A DNA stretch of 26,704 nucleotides from CAYLQA01 sp964385695 (GCA_964385695.1 CAYLQA010000046.1:1-26704); one strand, 5' to 3'; shown: positions 1 through 9,163, counted from the first letter of the stretch. The notes: generated by a model not told the origin, from the letters alone. Numbers and translations are program-made.

Positions 1-941
1 TTGACACCATCCCTCACCAGATCCTTTGCTCCCACATTTTTTGTGATAATTACAGGAAGCCCGGCTGCCATAGCCTCCAACACAACCATTGCAAATGTAT
101 CATACTGGGAGGGCATGACAAAAATATCACCAGCAAAATAATATTGCGCAATATCTGTTACCTTGCCGGCAAATATTAAACGATCCGCCACGCCTAATTT
201 TTCTGCCATTTTTATGTATCTTTTTTCTCTACCCTTGCCAACAATTAACAACTTAAGACGCTTTCCTTGAGGATGATCTATTACCGACTGAGCAAGACTT
301 TTAATGATCAAGCGTAACCTTTTCAATTCAAAATTCATTGAAACAAACAACAGCACAATGTCTTCTTCAGAAAGTCCTAGCCGAAAACGCATATCCTTGC
401 GAACAGTCTGCGATTTAGGCAGTGAAAAATTCTTTATGGTCACTCCAGGACTCATCAATTTGATACGTTCGTTAGGCAAAGGATAGGTTTTCTGCAATTC
501 ATCCATTACCAAAGAAGAGACTGGTAATATCAATGGTTGCAAGGAAGCAGTGATCCCCTTTTTCTCAACCCAGGCAACGGCCCGATCGTAAAGACAAAGC
601 CGGTCGCGCTTGGTGGCCCGAACCCAGGTAGCATGCGGAATGCCATGGAAGCTCAAAATATCCATGTTGAAAATTCTGTCATGACTATGCACTAAGTCAT
701 ACCCGCCTTTCTGTAAGTGCTTCTCTACAAAATAAGCAAAACTCAAGGGGCGCAAAAAGCGGGGGAAAATAACAATGGGAATTTTATGAAAAAAAACTCG
801 TGATTCGGCTGGTTGAAATCTGTTGGCTAATACATGTATTTCAAAGTCTTTTTGCAATGCCAACCTTTCACAGAGTTGGTACGCAAAATTTTCTGCTCCC
901 CCGACAGGGCCATAGTTGGGTATGACTACAGCAATTTTCAT
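1..941 (-). CDS. GT4-family glycosyltransferase, 3' end outside window
   Basis: About 313 codons are visible on the minus strand from the ATG at 941, open to the left edge, so the C-terminus is missing. The N-terminus MKIAVVIPNYGPVGGAEN is the usual Rossmann start with the GGAE loop of GT-B, GT4-family enzymes. Near the cut end lies DTFAMVVLEAMAAGLPVI, the nucleotide-sugar binding block. In it the first acidic residue of the E-x7-E pair is Asp, a common variant. The centre resembles WaaG-like LPS core glucosyltransferases (the HSHDR and SFHGIPHATWV segments). It probably adds a sugar to the LPS core or O-chain on the cytoplasmic face of the inner membrane. It is the last visible gene of the minus-strand LPS operon, 122 nt after the methyltransferase gene. 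The DNA is A+T-richer than the rml genes. The family call is firm; donor and acceptor are not readable. Confidence 0.88.
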   Translation of the reverse strand, partial: MKIAVVIPNYGPVGGAENFAYQLCERLALQKDFEIHVLANRFQPAESRVFFHKIPIVIFPRFLRPLSFAYFVEKHLQKGGYDLVHSHDRIFNMDILSFHGIPHATWVRATKRDRLCLYDRAVAWVEKKGITASLQPLILPVSSLVMDELQKTYPLPNERIKLMSPGVTIKNFSLPKSQTVRKDMRFRLGLSEEDIVLLFVSMNFELKRLRLIIKSLAQSVIDHPQGKRLKLLIVGKGREKRYIKMAEKLGVADRLIFAGKVTDIAQYYFAGDIFVMPSQYDTFAMVVLEAMAAGLPVIITKNVGAKDLVRDGV

Positions 942-1063
942 AAATTCGCCAAGCCTTTCAAGAAAGAGAATCCCAAAGGCCTCTCATCCCTTTCTACGAC
1001 TATTTATTCCCATACGTTAAGAGCACTGCGGGAAACGGGAAATGCTCCGCTTCGAATGACATA

Positions 1064-1819
1064 TCAAACTAAAGGACGCCAAGCCCATAACATTTGCTTT
1101 TCATACATGACAACAAAACCTACCGATTTTAAAAATGAGGATAGCGAGTTTATGTTTTGACCTTTTTCCGCACCCTCATGTACCTCCATGACTATATGCT
1201 GAATACGATCGATAATTGCTTGAGGACAGTTATATAAAATTTCAAACTCAGCACCTTCACAATCAAGCTTTAAAAGGTCACAACTGGTTATTCCATGTTC
1301 GTTAAACACCTTCTCCAAGGTTGTGCAGTTAACGCTGAGCCCGTTCTCTCCTTGTTCTTTATCTGAAAAAATTGTCGCTGAAGTTGTAAAGCTGTCTTCC
1401 GTATCAAAGTGTAAAAAAATCTCTCCAGTCTGACCGCTAACAGCTTCCGGGATACAGGTCACCGAAATCGCGCTGTTTAAATTTTTATTCCGTTGCAACT
1501 GTTTAAAATTAACAGGCACCGGCTCAAAGGAAAATATCCTTGCGCCAGGGAAGCGCGAGGCGGCACAAAGTGAAAAAAATCCAGCATTGGCCCCGACGTC
1601 CAAAACTGTTGGTTCAGCTGGTAAAGTTGATTTCAACCCGGTAAAATAGGCATTATCTAGAAATATTTCTTTAAATTCATGCAACAATCGTCTCGGCACC
1701 TCAACCTGAACACCTCCACGCGTTTTAAAAATCAAAGGTTCGACATTGCACAAATTCCACTTCACAGCAAAATGCAGCCACCAGTTTGATATATTTTTCA
1801 CTAAGTTCAGATATCGCAC
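1064..1819 (-). CDS. FkbM-family SAM-dependent methyltransferase
   Basis: The 251-residue protein carries the SAM-binding motif I as VLDVGANAGFFSL, followed by IFSFEPVPVNFKQL with the acidic end of strand 2, then DLLKLDCEGAEFEIL and IVMEVHEG, all typical of the FkbM family. Members O-methylate sugars or other small substrates. Within this LPS cluster it probably methylates a sugar of the O-chain or outer core. The frame can be opened at a TTG at 1831, but the strong ribosome binding site GGAGGAG (1823-1829) overlaps that codon and sits 5 nt before a GTG at 1819. I therefore start at the GTG. An in-frame stop lies just upstream, so no longer form is possible. The gene lies 58 nt after the GT9 gene and 122 nt before the GT4 gene. 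The substrate is unknown. Confidence 0.87.
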   Translation of the reverse strand: MRYLNLVKNISNWWLHFAVKWNLCNVEPLIFKTRGGVQVEVPRRLLHEFKEIFLDNAYFTGLKSTLPAEPTVLDVGANAGFFSLCAASRFPGARIFSFEPVPVNFKQLQRNKNLNSAISVTCIPEAVSGQTGEIFLHFDTEDSFTTSATIFSDKEQGENGLSVNCTTLEKVFNEHGITSCDLLKLDCEGAEFEILYNCPQAIIDRIQHIVMEVHEGAEKGQNINSLSSFLKSVGFVVMYEKQMLWAWRPLV

Positions 1820-1877
1820 AAACTCCTCCAATTATCAATTTCACAAGGAAAGGCATAACAAATTCAACTGCTACAAC

Positions 1878-2987
1878 TTATATTCCCATTGGGTTTGTTG
1901 CAGGCAGGTCTTTTAGTTGCTTTTGCACATACGGAATTATCTCGTCAACCCCTAACTCATCAAGGCAACGACTTTTCTCCTGATCATCACAACCCTTCTG
2001 ACGACAGGGCAGACATGGAAAATCCTTTTTTATCACTATATGTCCTTCCCCTGTAGGTGCCCAAGTTTCAGAGGGAGATGGGCCAAACAAGCCGATGGTT
2101 GGAGTCCCCACTGCTGCAGCCAAATGAAGCCCGGAGCTATCAACGCCAATAAACAAACGGCAAAAGGCAAGTAAGGCCGCATAAATATCAACACTAGTCT
2201 TTCCTGCAAAATTGTACACGTTATCACCGCATTGGTTCACAATCTTGGCAGCACGACTCCTCTCTTCTGGAGAGCCGGTAACAACCACCGAAACATCATA
2301 TGTGGCACAAATCCAGTTAATCAATTCTACATATTTTTCCTCAGCCCACTCCTTGTATTGCCAAAGGGAAAAAGGTTGGATAGCAACAATTGTTTTTCCC
2401 GATAGGATATTTGCTCGTCGCAACAAAACATCTACTCTCTGTCGTTTACTCCCAGAGACAACCAATTTTGGGCAAGGACTCTCAATAGTAACGCCAAATT
2501 TCTGCAACAAATTTAGAAAAAAAATTTCAATATGTTGCCTCGGATCATTTACTGCCTCGACAAGATGACTAAAAAGAAAATTGCGCAATGTTTCGCCTTC
2601 ATTTGCATAATATGCAATCCGCTGTCGCGCACCTGAAAGAATGGCAAGAAGAGCCCCACGATCACCAGTTCTCAAATCAAAAGCAATGTCACAGGAATAC
2701 CCCCTCAACTGCTTTATCACTGTCAGTTGACTTGAAATTTTCTGCAAAACACCACCACCGCCCTGTTGTACTGCAAGAACCTCATCAACCCATGGACAAT
2801 CATCAAGGATCGCAGCAGCCTTAGCACGCACAGCAACCACTAACAACGCTTGCGGAAAATTTTCCTTCAAAGCTTGCATGCAAGACAACGTTAAAACGAC
2901 ATCTCCGATATCACCAAGCTGAATAAGCAGGATAGCCTGAGGCTGTCCCTCTATGCGAGGAAGTCCTTTGATCATCTTTCCCATCAT
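1878..2987 (-). CDS. GT9-family heptosyltransferase-like glycosyltransferase
   Basis: The 369-residue protein has the GT9 (ADP-heptose:LPS heptosyltransferase) layout. The N-terminal acceptor half begins with ILLIQLGDIGDVVLTL. The donor half contains IQPFSLWQYKEW and then the signature FIGVDSSGLHLAAAVGTPTI followed by GLFGPS. It ends with a Cys-rich patch (FPCLPC, GC, RC), also present in the WaaC-type enzyme of this cluster. It should transfer heptose or a related sugar to the growing LPS core. It cannot be assigned safely to WaaF, WaaQ or a later transferase. Two ATGs lie in tandem (2987 and 2984), 3 nt after the stop codon of the upstream GT2 gene, and no good ribosome binding site is present, which suggests translational coupling. 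Confidence 0.85.
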   Translation of the reverse strand: MMGKMIKGLPRIEGQPQAILLIQLGDIGDVVLTLSCMQALKENFPQALLVVAVRAKAAAILDDCPWVDEVLAVQQGGGGVLQKISSQLTVIKQLRGYSCDIAFDLRTGDRGALLAILSGARQRIAYYANEGETLRNFLFSHLVEAVNDPRQHIEIFFLNLLQKFGVTIESPCPKLVVSGSKRQRVDVLLRRANILSGKTIVAIQPFSLWQYKEWAEEKYVELINWICATYDVSVVVTGSPEERSRAAKIVNQCGDNVYNFAGKTSVDIYAALLAFCRLFIGVDSSGLHLAAAVGTPTIGLFGPSPSETWAPTGEGHIVIKKDFPCLPCRQKGCDDQEKSRCLDELGVDEIIPYVQKQLKDLPATNPMGI

Positions 2988-2990
2988 ATG

Positions 2991-3908
2991 TTAAGGACAC
3001 CCTTGAAAATGCCATGCAAAAAGCTTCACATAGCGTTTCGCCCTCTGCCGCATAGATTTAACCAATCCGACAGTAAATATTACCCCGCACCCGTTCATAA
3101 AAATATTCAATATCAGTCGAATAAGCACGAGTACAGTGAAAAGATAGGCCATCACCCCATACCATTTTTGAAGATACTTATAACGGGAACGATAAAACAT
3201 TTTTCTCGCCTCCACGTTATCCCCCGCGCTCTTTCCTTGCAGATGGTATATCATGGCGTTCGGCACCAGCCAGGAACTCCAGCCTGCCTTGCGCATCGTC
3301 AAAGCCCAGTCCGTCTCTTCCATAAAGAAAAAATAACGTTCATCAAGCAGCCCCACCTCGTCCATAGCTTTTTTTCGGACCATGAGGCAGGCACCGATGC
3401 ATGAATCGACTCCAAGAGGTTCTGTATACTCCTGGCGCTTACTGGGATATTTTTTGGGCAGCAGTATCCTCAGCAGGGTCTCGTTCATGAGCAGAGAGAG
3501 GAAGGAGGGAAAGTTGGCAACGGAGTTCTGTTTGCTGCTATCCTCATTGAGCAGTTGGCCACAACACATGCCCGCCTTCGTATTCTTTTGCATGAAAGAA
3601 TGCAGCTTGGCAATGGCGCCTTCGGTGAGGATTGTATCGGTGTTCAGGAGAAGGGCATAATCGCCTTCCATTACTCGCAGGGCCTTGTTGTTCGCTGCAG
3701 CAAAACCAAGATTTTTCTCGTTTTGGATAATCTTGACCTGTGGGTACGCAGCAACAACAGCCTCCACGCTATCGTCACTTGAGGCATTATCAACCAGGAA
3801 GACCTCAAAGGAGATCTCCTTAACCGTTTCATAAATGGAGGCCAGGCAGTTAAGCAAAAGCTGCCTGGTATTCCAGTTGACTATGACGATGGAAACATCC
3901 ATTTTCAT
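2991..3908 (-). CDS. GT2-family glycosyltransferase, rhamnosyltransferase-like
   Basis: The 305-residue GT-A enzyme starts MKMDVSIVIVNWNTR. It carries DNASSDDS (nucleotide binding), the DxD-like LLLNTDT, and FFMEETDW, which holds the acidic catalytic segment. A hydrophobic C-terminal stretch (LFTVLVLIRLILNIFM) probably lies on or in the inner membrane. This layout is typical of the WbbL/RfbF-like rhamnosyltransferases, and dTDP-rhamnose synthesis is encoded upstream in the same operon, so a rhamnosyl donor is plausible but inferred. The start at 3908 is chosen because the ATG overlaps the waaC stop (ATGA) and AGAGG lies 4 nt before it. A second ATG two codons downstream and a longer open frame upstream are less likely. 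Confidence 0.85.
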   Translation of the reverse strand: MKMDVSIVIVNWNTRQLLLNCLASIYETVKEISFEVFLVDNASSDDSVEAVVAAYPQVKIIQNEKNLGFAAANNKALRVMEGDYALLLNTDTILTEGAIAKLHSFMQKNTKAGMCCGQLLNEDSSKQNSVANFPSFLSLLMNETLLRILLPKKYPSKRQEYTEPLGVDSCIGACLMVRKKAMDEVGLLDERYFFFMEETDWALTMRKAGWSSWLVPNAMIYHLQGKSAGDNVEARKMFYRSRYKYLQKWYGVMAYLFTVLVLIRLILNIFMNGCGVIFTVGLVKSMRQRAKRYVKLFAWHFQGCP

Positions 3909-4954
3909 GCAGCCTCTGTTAAGATTTTTCTGGTGGCATCGACCACCTCTTTCACAGATATTCTGGACATACACTCTTTGCCGTCACAGCTTCTTTTCAG
4001 ACATGGACTGCATTCCATCTTGACTTGGAGCACTGTATGCTGGTCACCAAAAGGCCCGGTACGCCATGGGGCCGTTGGACCGAAAAGAGCCACGACCGGG
4101 GTGTCCACAGCGGCAGAAATGTGCATGGGCCCTGTATCCGTTGTCACCAACACATCGGCCAATTGATAAAAGGCGGCCAATTCTTTGAGACTGGTCAAGC
4201 CCGCTAAGTTGCCCACTGCCACACCCACTTCTTTACAGATATCCCCAATCGCCTCTTGGTCCTGGAGCCCGCCGGTAAATACCACATTACAACCATCAGC
4301 CAAAATCTGCCGTGCAACCTCGACAAAATGCTCATCATACCAGTGTTTGGTCTGCCAAGTGGTCATGGGATTAATAGCCACCAGCTTTTTCTTATGATCA
4401 ACGCCCTGCTCATAAAGTAAGGCCCGCACTGTATCTCGCTGCACCTCTCCAACAGGAAAGTCATACTCAATCCTATCAGCGTCAATGCCAATAGCTTGAA
4501 CAAGGTGTAACTCCCGCAGGAGGGCATGCTCATCCATGGAAATGGCTGGTATTCTTTCGTTGAGAAAGAGCCAGCTGCACTCAGCATGTTCCATACCCCT
4601 TCCGAATCCCACCTTACGCTTGGCCCGGGCCAGGAAGATAAAAATTCCGCTTTTGAGCAGGCTTTGAAAATCGATGAGCAAATCATACCGCACGCTGCGG
4701 AGCTTTTTGACAAACTCCTTAACCCCTTTGATCGCCAAACCGCGTCTGCCGGCCTGCCAATCCGCCATCCACTGTCGCCGTTTGGAGACCAGCACATTAT
4801 CAATGGCCTTGTGACCTAGCACTACCTCGGAGGCCGCCTCTTCCACCAGCCAATCTATCCTGGCCTCGGGATATTTTTTACGGATTGCTGTCAGGGCTGG
4901 CAAGGTGTGAACCACATCACCGATGGCACTGGTTTTGACGAGGAGAATGTTCAA
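3905..4954 (-). CDS. waaC: Lipopolysaccharide heptosyltransferase I (WaaC)
   Basis: The 349-residue GT9 protein starts MNILLVKTSAIGDVVHTLPA, the hallmark N-terminus of heptosyltransferase I. It continues with IDWLVEE, the donor-site segment INPMTTWQTKHW, and TTDTGPMHISAAVDTPVVAL followed by FGPTAPWRTGPFG. The C-terminus has the Cys-rich patch CSPCLKRSC. The enzyme transfers L-glycero-D-manno-heptose from ADP-heptose to Kdo of the inner core, on the cytoplasmic face of the inner membrane. The N-terminus and overall length fit WaaC better than WaaF. It lies 47 nt after the WaaE-like gene and overlaps the next GT2 gene by 4 nt (ATGA). Its presence shows that this is an LPS-core locus and not only an O-antigen locus. 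Confidence 0.85.
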   Translation of the reverse strand: MNILLVKTSAIGDVVHTLPALTAIRKKYPEARIDWLVEEAASEVVLGHKAIDNVLVSKRRQWMADWQAGRRGLAIKGVKEFVKKLRSVRYDLLIDFQSLLKSGIFIFLARAKRKVGFGRGMEHAECSWLFLNERIPAISMDEHALLRELHLVQAIGIDADRIEYDFPVGEVQRDTVRALLYEQGVDHKKKLVAINPMTTWQTKHWYDEHFVEVARQILADGCNVVFTGGLQDQEAIGDICKEVGVAVGNLAGLTSLKELAAFYQLADVLVTTDTGPMHISAAVDTPVVALFGPTAPWRTGPFGDQHTVLQVKMECSPCLKRSCDGKECMSRISVKEVVDATRKILTEAA

Positions 4955-5001
4955 GAAATACCTATAAAAGGATTACTAATATGATGTCTTAAAGAAAAAA
5001 G

Positions 5002-5772
5002 CTATTTACTTGATTTTCTGTTTTTTTGCAATTCACGAAGCTTGGCGTATTTAAAAAAGACATTCATAAAGTCGGAGATAGCCATAACAAAACCCTCTGG
5101 TCCATCCAGAATACCGCGACGCAGGATATAGTTATGGAAAAATGCCCACTTGGCCCGTAGGATGGCCTTGAACACCGTAGCGGATTTTCCCTTGCCATAA
5201 AGTTCCTCAGCCCCGGCCGTGGAGTACTTGTTGACCTTATCCAAGGTCTGCTCAAGTCCCTTATTGGCAAAATGAATAAGGGGGCTGCTCAAGTCAGCCA
5301 CGGGTCCTTCAGTCTCCACTGCCTCGTGTACCAGCCGTTGCGACATCCTCGCCTTATCTTTTAGGAACAGGCGAACCACCCGGTCCGGCCACCAACCTGC
5401 ATGTTTAAGCCAGCGGCCGCAAAAATAATTTTTACGCGGCACAGAGTAAGCAACAAGTGGCGCATTCTCGCCAAGCACTTGTGCAATCTCCCCTGCCAGT
5501 TCTTCAGAAACCCGTTCATCCGCATCAAGGACCAGCACCCAGTCATTGCTGCAATTGTCTATGGCCATTTGTTTCTGTGGGCCAAAGCCATGCCATGCTT
5601 CTTCAAAAACCTTTGCGCCACACTCCTTGGCAATCGCAACCGTCCTGTCCGTGCTGCCTGAATCCACCACCACTACCTCTTCGGCAAAAACGACACTGCC
5701 CAGGCAATCGGGCAGGCGATCTTCCTCATTCTTGGTGATGATGGCCACAGAAAGCGGCAGTTTTTTAGGCAT
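5002..5772 (-). CDS. WaaE-like GT2 LPS core glycosyltransferase
   Basis: The 256-residue GT2 protein starts LSVAIITKNEEDRLPDCL. It has VVVDSGSTDRTV at the nucleotide-binding site and WVLVLDADERV with the DxD motif, then GWWPDRVVRLF and RLVHEAVE. This matches the WaaE/KdtX family, which adds glucose to heptose I of the LPS inner core in enterics. Its position between rmlB and waaC supports a core-assembly role. The start ATG at 5772 lies inside the 3' end of rmlB (8-nt overlap), with GGAG four bases before it. The C-terminus is basic and suits peripheral membrane association. The sugar transferred in this organism is not determined. Confidence 0.85.
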   Translation of the reverse strand: MPKKLPLSVAIITKNEEDRLPDCLGSVVFAEEVVVVDSGSTDRTVAIAKECGAKVFEEAWHGFGPQKQMAIDNCSNDWVLVLDADERVSEELAGEIAQVLGENAPLVAYSVPRKNYFCGRWLKHAGWWPDRVVRLFLKDKARMSQRLVHEAVETEGPVADLSSPLIHFANKGLEQTLDKVNKYSTAGAEELYGKGKSATVFKAILRAKWAFFHNYILRRGILDGPEGFVMAISDFMNVFFKYAKLRELQKNRKSSK

Positions 5773-6859
5773 ACTGCTCCTTGATCCAATCCCGGTAGCT
5801 GCCGTCCATTACTGCAGTCCACCAGGATTCATTGTCCAGGTACCAGTCAATGGTCTTGCGGATTCCGGTCTCAAAGGACTCACGCGGCTCATAACCCAAC
5901 TCGTTTCGGCTTTTGGTCGCGTCAATTGCATACCGTCGGTCATGACCGAGCCGGTCCTTTACATATTCGATAAGTGATTCCGCCTTTGGGCCTGAGGCCG
6001 CAGGTGAACTGGCAAAACGATTCCGTAACCCCTCATCAGCCTGCAAGCGCTCATCCATCAACTCACAGACCAAGCGAACGATATCAATATTCTGCCACTC
6101 ATTATTCCCGCCTATATTGTAGACCTCGCCAACTCGACCCTTTTCCAAAATAAGATCGATACCGTAGCAGTGATCATCCACATAGAGCCAGTCCCGAATA
6201 TTCTTTCCATCACCATAAATAGGCAGAATCTTGCCGTATAAAATGTTGATAATAATCAAAGGAATCAACTTTTCAGGAAATTGGTATGGCCCATAGTTGT
6301 TCGAACAGCTGCTGGTGGAAACTTCAAGCCCGTAGGTGTGGTGATAGGAGCGAACGAGGTGGTCTGCCGATGCCTTGGAGGCTGAGTAAGGCGAGTTGGG
6401 AGCATATGGGGTGGTCTCGGAAAAGGCCGGATCGTCGGGGCCAAGCGAACCGTAGACCTCGTCGGTAGAGACATGGTGAAATCGGTGTGCTACCCCATCC
6501 CCCTTAAGCCAGATATTTCTGGCAGCCTTGAGCAGACTATGGGTCCCGACAACGTTGGTAGTAACAAAAGGGTCGGGTCCCAGAATGGAACGGTCAACAT
6601 GGGATTCGGCTGCGAAGTTGACAATGGTATCAAGTTCCTCTTCGCGCAAAAGATCCTCGACTAAGTCTTGGTCGCCAATATCACCTTTGACAAAACGATA
6701 CGCGGGATGCTCCGCAATCGGCTCCAAGTTGATCAGATTGCCGGCATAGGTCAGTGCGTCCAAGACCACAACCCGGTCAGCAGGATGATTCCTGAACCAA
6801 TAATGAACAAAGTTCGCACCGATAAATCCAGCGCCACCGGTCACTAACAGTTTACGCAC
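5765..6859 (-). CDS. rmlB: dTDP-glucose 4,6-dehydratase
   Basis: The 364-residue extended-SDR enzyme converts dTDP-glucose to dTDP-4-keto-6-deoxyglucose, the second step of dTDP-L-rhamnose synthesis. GGAGFIGANF at residues 8-17 binds NAD. STDEVYG gives the catalytic Thr-Asp-Glu at 132-134, and YSASK gives Tyr158/Lys162. NNYGPYQFPEKLIPL and the C-terminal VKDRLGHDRRYAIDATK are diagnostic of RmlB. It is somewhat longer than the usual ~350 residues because of a Ser/Ala-rich insert (FASSPAASGPKAES) just before VKDR. It overlaps rmlD by 8 nt and the WaaE-like gene by 8 nt. Confidence 0.96.
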   Translation of the reverse strand: MRKLLVTGGAGFIGANFVHYWFRNHPADRVVVLDALTYAGNLINLEPIAEHPAYRFVKGDIGDQDLVEDLLREEELDTIVNFAAESHVDRSILGPDPFVTTNVVGTHSLLKAARNIWLKGDGVAHRFHHVSTDEVYGSLGPDDPAFSETTPYAPNSPYSASKASADHLVRSYHHTYGLEVSTSSCSNNYGPYQFPEKLIPLIIINILYGKILPIYGDGKNIRDWLYVDDHCYGIDLILEKGRVGEVYNIGGNNEWQNIDIVRLVCELMDERLQADEGLRNRFASSPAASGPKAESLIEYVKDRLGHDRRYAIDATKSRNELGYEPRESFETGIRKTIDWYLDNESWWTAVMDGSYRDWIKEQYA

Positions 6860-7727
6860 CTAAGGACTCCTTATAATCTTGAAGCATTTTACGCAAAGCC
6901 TTGCGCCAATGTTCAGGCTGCATTTCCAATTTCCGCCAGGTCTGCTGCTTATCGAGCACGGAAAAGGCAGGCCGTTTGGCCGGAGTAGGATAATCTTGAG
7001 TACCGATGGGGCGGATAGGAATTTCTCTATCCAGGATGCCTAATGTCAGGGCCTCTTCTTGAATAGCCACGGCAAAGTCGTACCAAGTAGCCACCCCGGC
7101 ATCCGACCAGTGCAGTGTGCCGCCTTGTTTCATCTCACACACCCGCCAAACCGCCTCGGCCAATCCTCGGGCCCAGGTGGGCGTACCCACCTGATCATCA
7201 ATCACACTTAGCTCTTCGCGCTCAGTCATGAGCCGATGCATGGTTTTGACAAAGTTATTACCATGACTGGAATAGAGCCAGGAACTTCGAACAATAACGC
7301 ATTCCTGACCCAAAATTAAAGCAACCTGTTTTTCCCCCTCTAATTTACTTAGCCCATAAGCTCCTAGTGGAGCGGGGGGAGTATCGGTGGTGTATGGGTA
7401 AGAACTCCTGCCATCAAAAACATAGTCAGTTGAGACCTGGATCATAAATGCACCGACTGCCTTACTGGCCAACGCCAAGTTTTTGGCACCCTGCCCGTTG
7501 ACCGCATAGGCAAATTCTTGCTCTTCTTCAGCCCTATCCACTGCCGTATATGCAGCAGCATTAATGAGCACGTCTGGGGCTGCAACCTGCACAGCCTCTT
7601 GCACAGCTGCCTCATCACGGATGTCCAACTCCGTTGAACCAAGGGCAACGAGTTCGACTCCCTGTGTTTTTGTTCGCTGCAATTCCCAGCCGAGCTGGCC
7701 ATTTGCTCCGAGCAACAGAACCTTCAT
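6852..7727 (-). CDS. rmlD: dTDP-4-dehydrorhamnose reductase
   Basis: The 291-residue enzyme performs the last step of dTDP-L-rhamnose synthesis, NAD(P)H reduction of dTDP-4-keto-rhamnose. The cofactor loop GANGQLG is at residues 7-13. INAAAYTAVDRAE follows, then VSTDYVFDG near residue 100 and the catalytic YGLSK at 124-128. The length is typical of the family. The start overlaps the end of rmlC by 4 nt (ATGA type) and the gene overlaps rmlB by 8 nt, so the rml genes are translationally coupled. Confidence 0.96.
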   Translation of the reverse strand: MKVLLLGANGQLGWELQRTKTQGVELVALGSTELDIRDEAAVQEAVQVAAPDVLINAAAYTAVDRAEEEQEFAYAVNGQGAKNLALASKAVGAFMIQVSTDYVFDGRSSYPYTTDTPPAPLGAYGLSKLEGEKQVALILGQECVIVRSSWLYSSHGNNFVKTMHRLMTEREELSVIDDQVGTPTWARGLAEAVWRVCEMKQGGTLHWSDAGVATWYDFAVAIQEEALTLGILDREIPIRPIGTQDYPTPAKRPAFSVLDKQQTWRKLEMQPEHWRKALRKMLQDYKESLGA

Positions 7728-8272
7728 GAATAAAGCTCTGCCTCCTGCAACCTTTTACCGTCACGATCCTTCTGGGCCAACAAAGGCTCTTGCCCATCAA
7801 GCAAGGGCCAGTCCACTGCCAGTTCAGGGTCATTCCAGACAATGGTCCGCTCAAATTCCGGCGCATAGAGCTGTGTGCATTTATAGACAAACTCGGCCGT
7901 CTCACTGGTCACGTAAAAAGCATGGCCAAAGCCTGGCGGCACCCAGAGCATTTTTTTGTTTTCCGCCGAGAGATACTCCCCGACCCACTTGCCGAATGTC
8001 GGAGAACTCTTACGCAAATCCACGGCCACATCAAAGACCTCCCCTTCGATCACCCGCACCAGCTTGCCTTGGGCTTTTTGAATCTGGTAATGGATACCGC
8101 GTAGAGTGCCCTGGCTGGATCGGCTATGGTTATCCTGAACAAAATCAAGATCCAATCCGGCCTCTTTGAACTTGCCGGCATGCCAGGTTTCCATAAAAAA
8201 GCCGCGCTCATCGCCAAAGACCTGAGGCTCGATGAGAATGACCTCGGGGATGGATGTCTTGATAAACCGCAT
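7724..8272 (-). CDS. rmlC: dTDP-4-dehydrorhamnose 3,5-epimerase
   Basis: The 182-residue cupin epimerises C3 and C5 of dTDP-4-keto-6-deoxyglucose. Visible family marks are FGDERGFFMETW near the N-terminus, DNHSRSSQGTLRGIHYQ with the catalytic His61, FDVAVDLRKSSPTFGKW, and VPPGFGHAFYV. The length is standard. The start codon shares one base with the rmlA stop (TGATG), which gives tight coupling in the order rmlA, rmlC, rmlD, rmlB. Confidence 0.96.
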   Translation of the reverse strand: MRFIKTSIPEVILIEPQVFGDERGFFMETWHAGKFKEAGLDLDFVQDNHSRSSQGTLRGIHYQIQKAQGKLVRVIEGEVFDVAVDLRKSSPTFGKWVGEYLSAENKKMLWVPPGFGHAFYVTSETAEFVYKCTQLYAPEFERTIVWNDPELAVDWPLLDGQEPLLAQKDRDGKRLQEAELYS

Positions 8273-9147
8273 CAGCCACGCACCTCTGCCAGAACGGAAA
8301 AGAGATATTGGCCATAGCCGTTCTGTTTGAGCGGCTCCGCCAGACGGATCAGCTGATCTGCATCGATATAGCCCATACGAAAGGCAATCTCCTCAAGACA
8401 GGCGATCTTCAGCCCCTGCCGTTCCTCCATCACCCGGATAAAATTGGAGGCATCCATGAGCGAATTATGGGTCCCGGTATCAAGCCAGGCTGTGCCGCGG
8501 CCAAGCAGCTCAACCTTGAGCCGCCCCTGCTCGCGGTACACATTGTTCACATCGGTAATCTCCAACTCGCCCCTGGCCGAAGGCTTCAGCGACTTGGCAA
8601 TATCAACCACCCGGTTGTCGTAAAAATAAAGACCGGTCACCGCATAATTGGATTTAGGCTTGCTTGGCTTTTCCTCAATATCGCCCACAGCCCCGCTTGC
8701 GTCAAAACTGACCACGCCATAACGCTCAGGATCGCGCACGTAGTAGCCGAAAATGGTTCCGCCCTGGCTCTGTTTGGCAAGGTGTTGCAGGGTCTCATCC
8801 AGGCCGTGGCCGTAAAAGATGTTATCCCCAAGAACGAGACAGGCGCTGTCACCATCCAGGAAATCCTCAGCCAACAAAAAGGCCTGGGCAATGCCCTCAG
8901 GGTTCGGCTGAACCGTGTATTGGACGTTCACCCCCCACTGGCTGCCATCATCAAGCAGCTCCATGAATTGGCCCTGGTCCTGGGGGGTGGTGATGATGAG
9001 TATATCGCGGATCCCTGCCGTCATGAGGGTGGACAGCGGGTAGTAGATCATGGGCTTGTCGTACACCGGCAAGAGTTGCTTGCTCAACGAACGGGTCAAG
9101 GGGTAGAGCCTGGTGCCGGAGCCACCGGCCAGTATGATTCCTTTCAT
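8272..9147 (-). CDS. rmlA: Glucose-1-phosphate thymidylyltransferase
   Basis: The 291-residue nucleotidyltransferase makes dTDP-glucose from dTTP and glucose-1-phosphate and is the first enzyme of the rhamnose pathway. The N-terminus MKGIILAGGSGTRLYPLT holds the GGSGTR nucleotide loop. LLPVYDKPMIYYPLSTLM, VLGDNIFYGHG, EEKPSKPKSNYAVTGLYFYD and GRGTAWLDTGTH are all diagnostic of RmlA. AAAAGG lies 4 nt before the ATG. As the first gene of the minus-strand LPS operon, its expression is likely set by the 9148-9300 region. Feedback inhibition by dTDP-rhamnose is known for the family. Confidence 0.96.
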   Translation of the reverse strand: MKGIILAGGSGTRLYPLTRSLSKQLLPVYDKPMIYYPLSTLMTAGIRDILIITTPQDQGQFMELLDDGSQWGVNVQYTVQPNPEGIAQAFLLAEDFLDGDSACLVLGDNIFYGHGLDETLQHLAKQSQGGTIFGYYVRDPERYGVVSFDASGAVGDIEEKPSKPKSNYAVTGLYFYDNRVVDIAKSLKPSARGELEITDVNNVYREQGRLKVELLGRGTAWLDTGTHNSLMDASNFIRVMEERQGLKIACLEEIAFRMGYIDADQLIRLAEPLKQNGYGQYLFSVLAEVRG

Positions 9148-9163
9148 AATACCTTTTCTTGTT

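Noticed and set aside
72..110. Loss of a catalytic Glu in the GT4 enzyme
   Set aside because: Asp replaces the first Glu of E-x7-E, but this is a common variant in the family and not a sign of inactivity.
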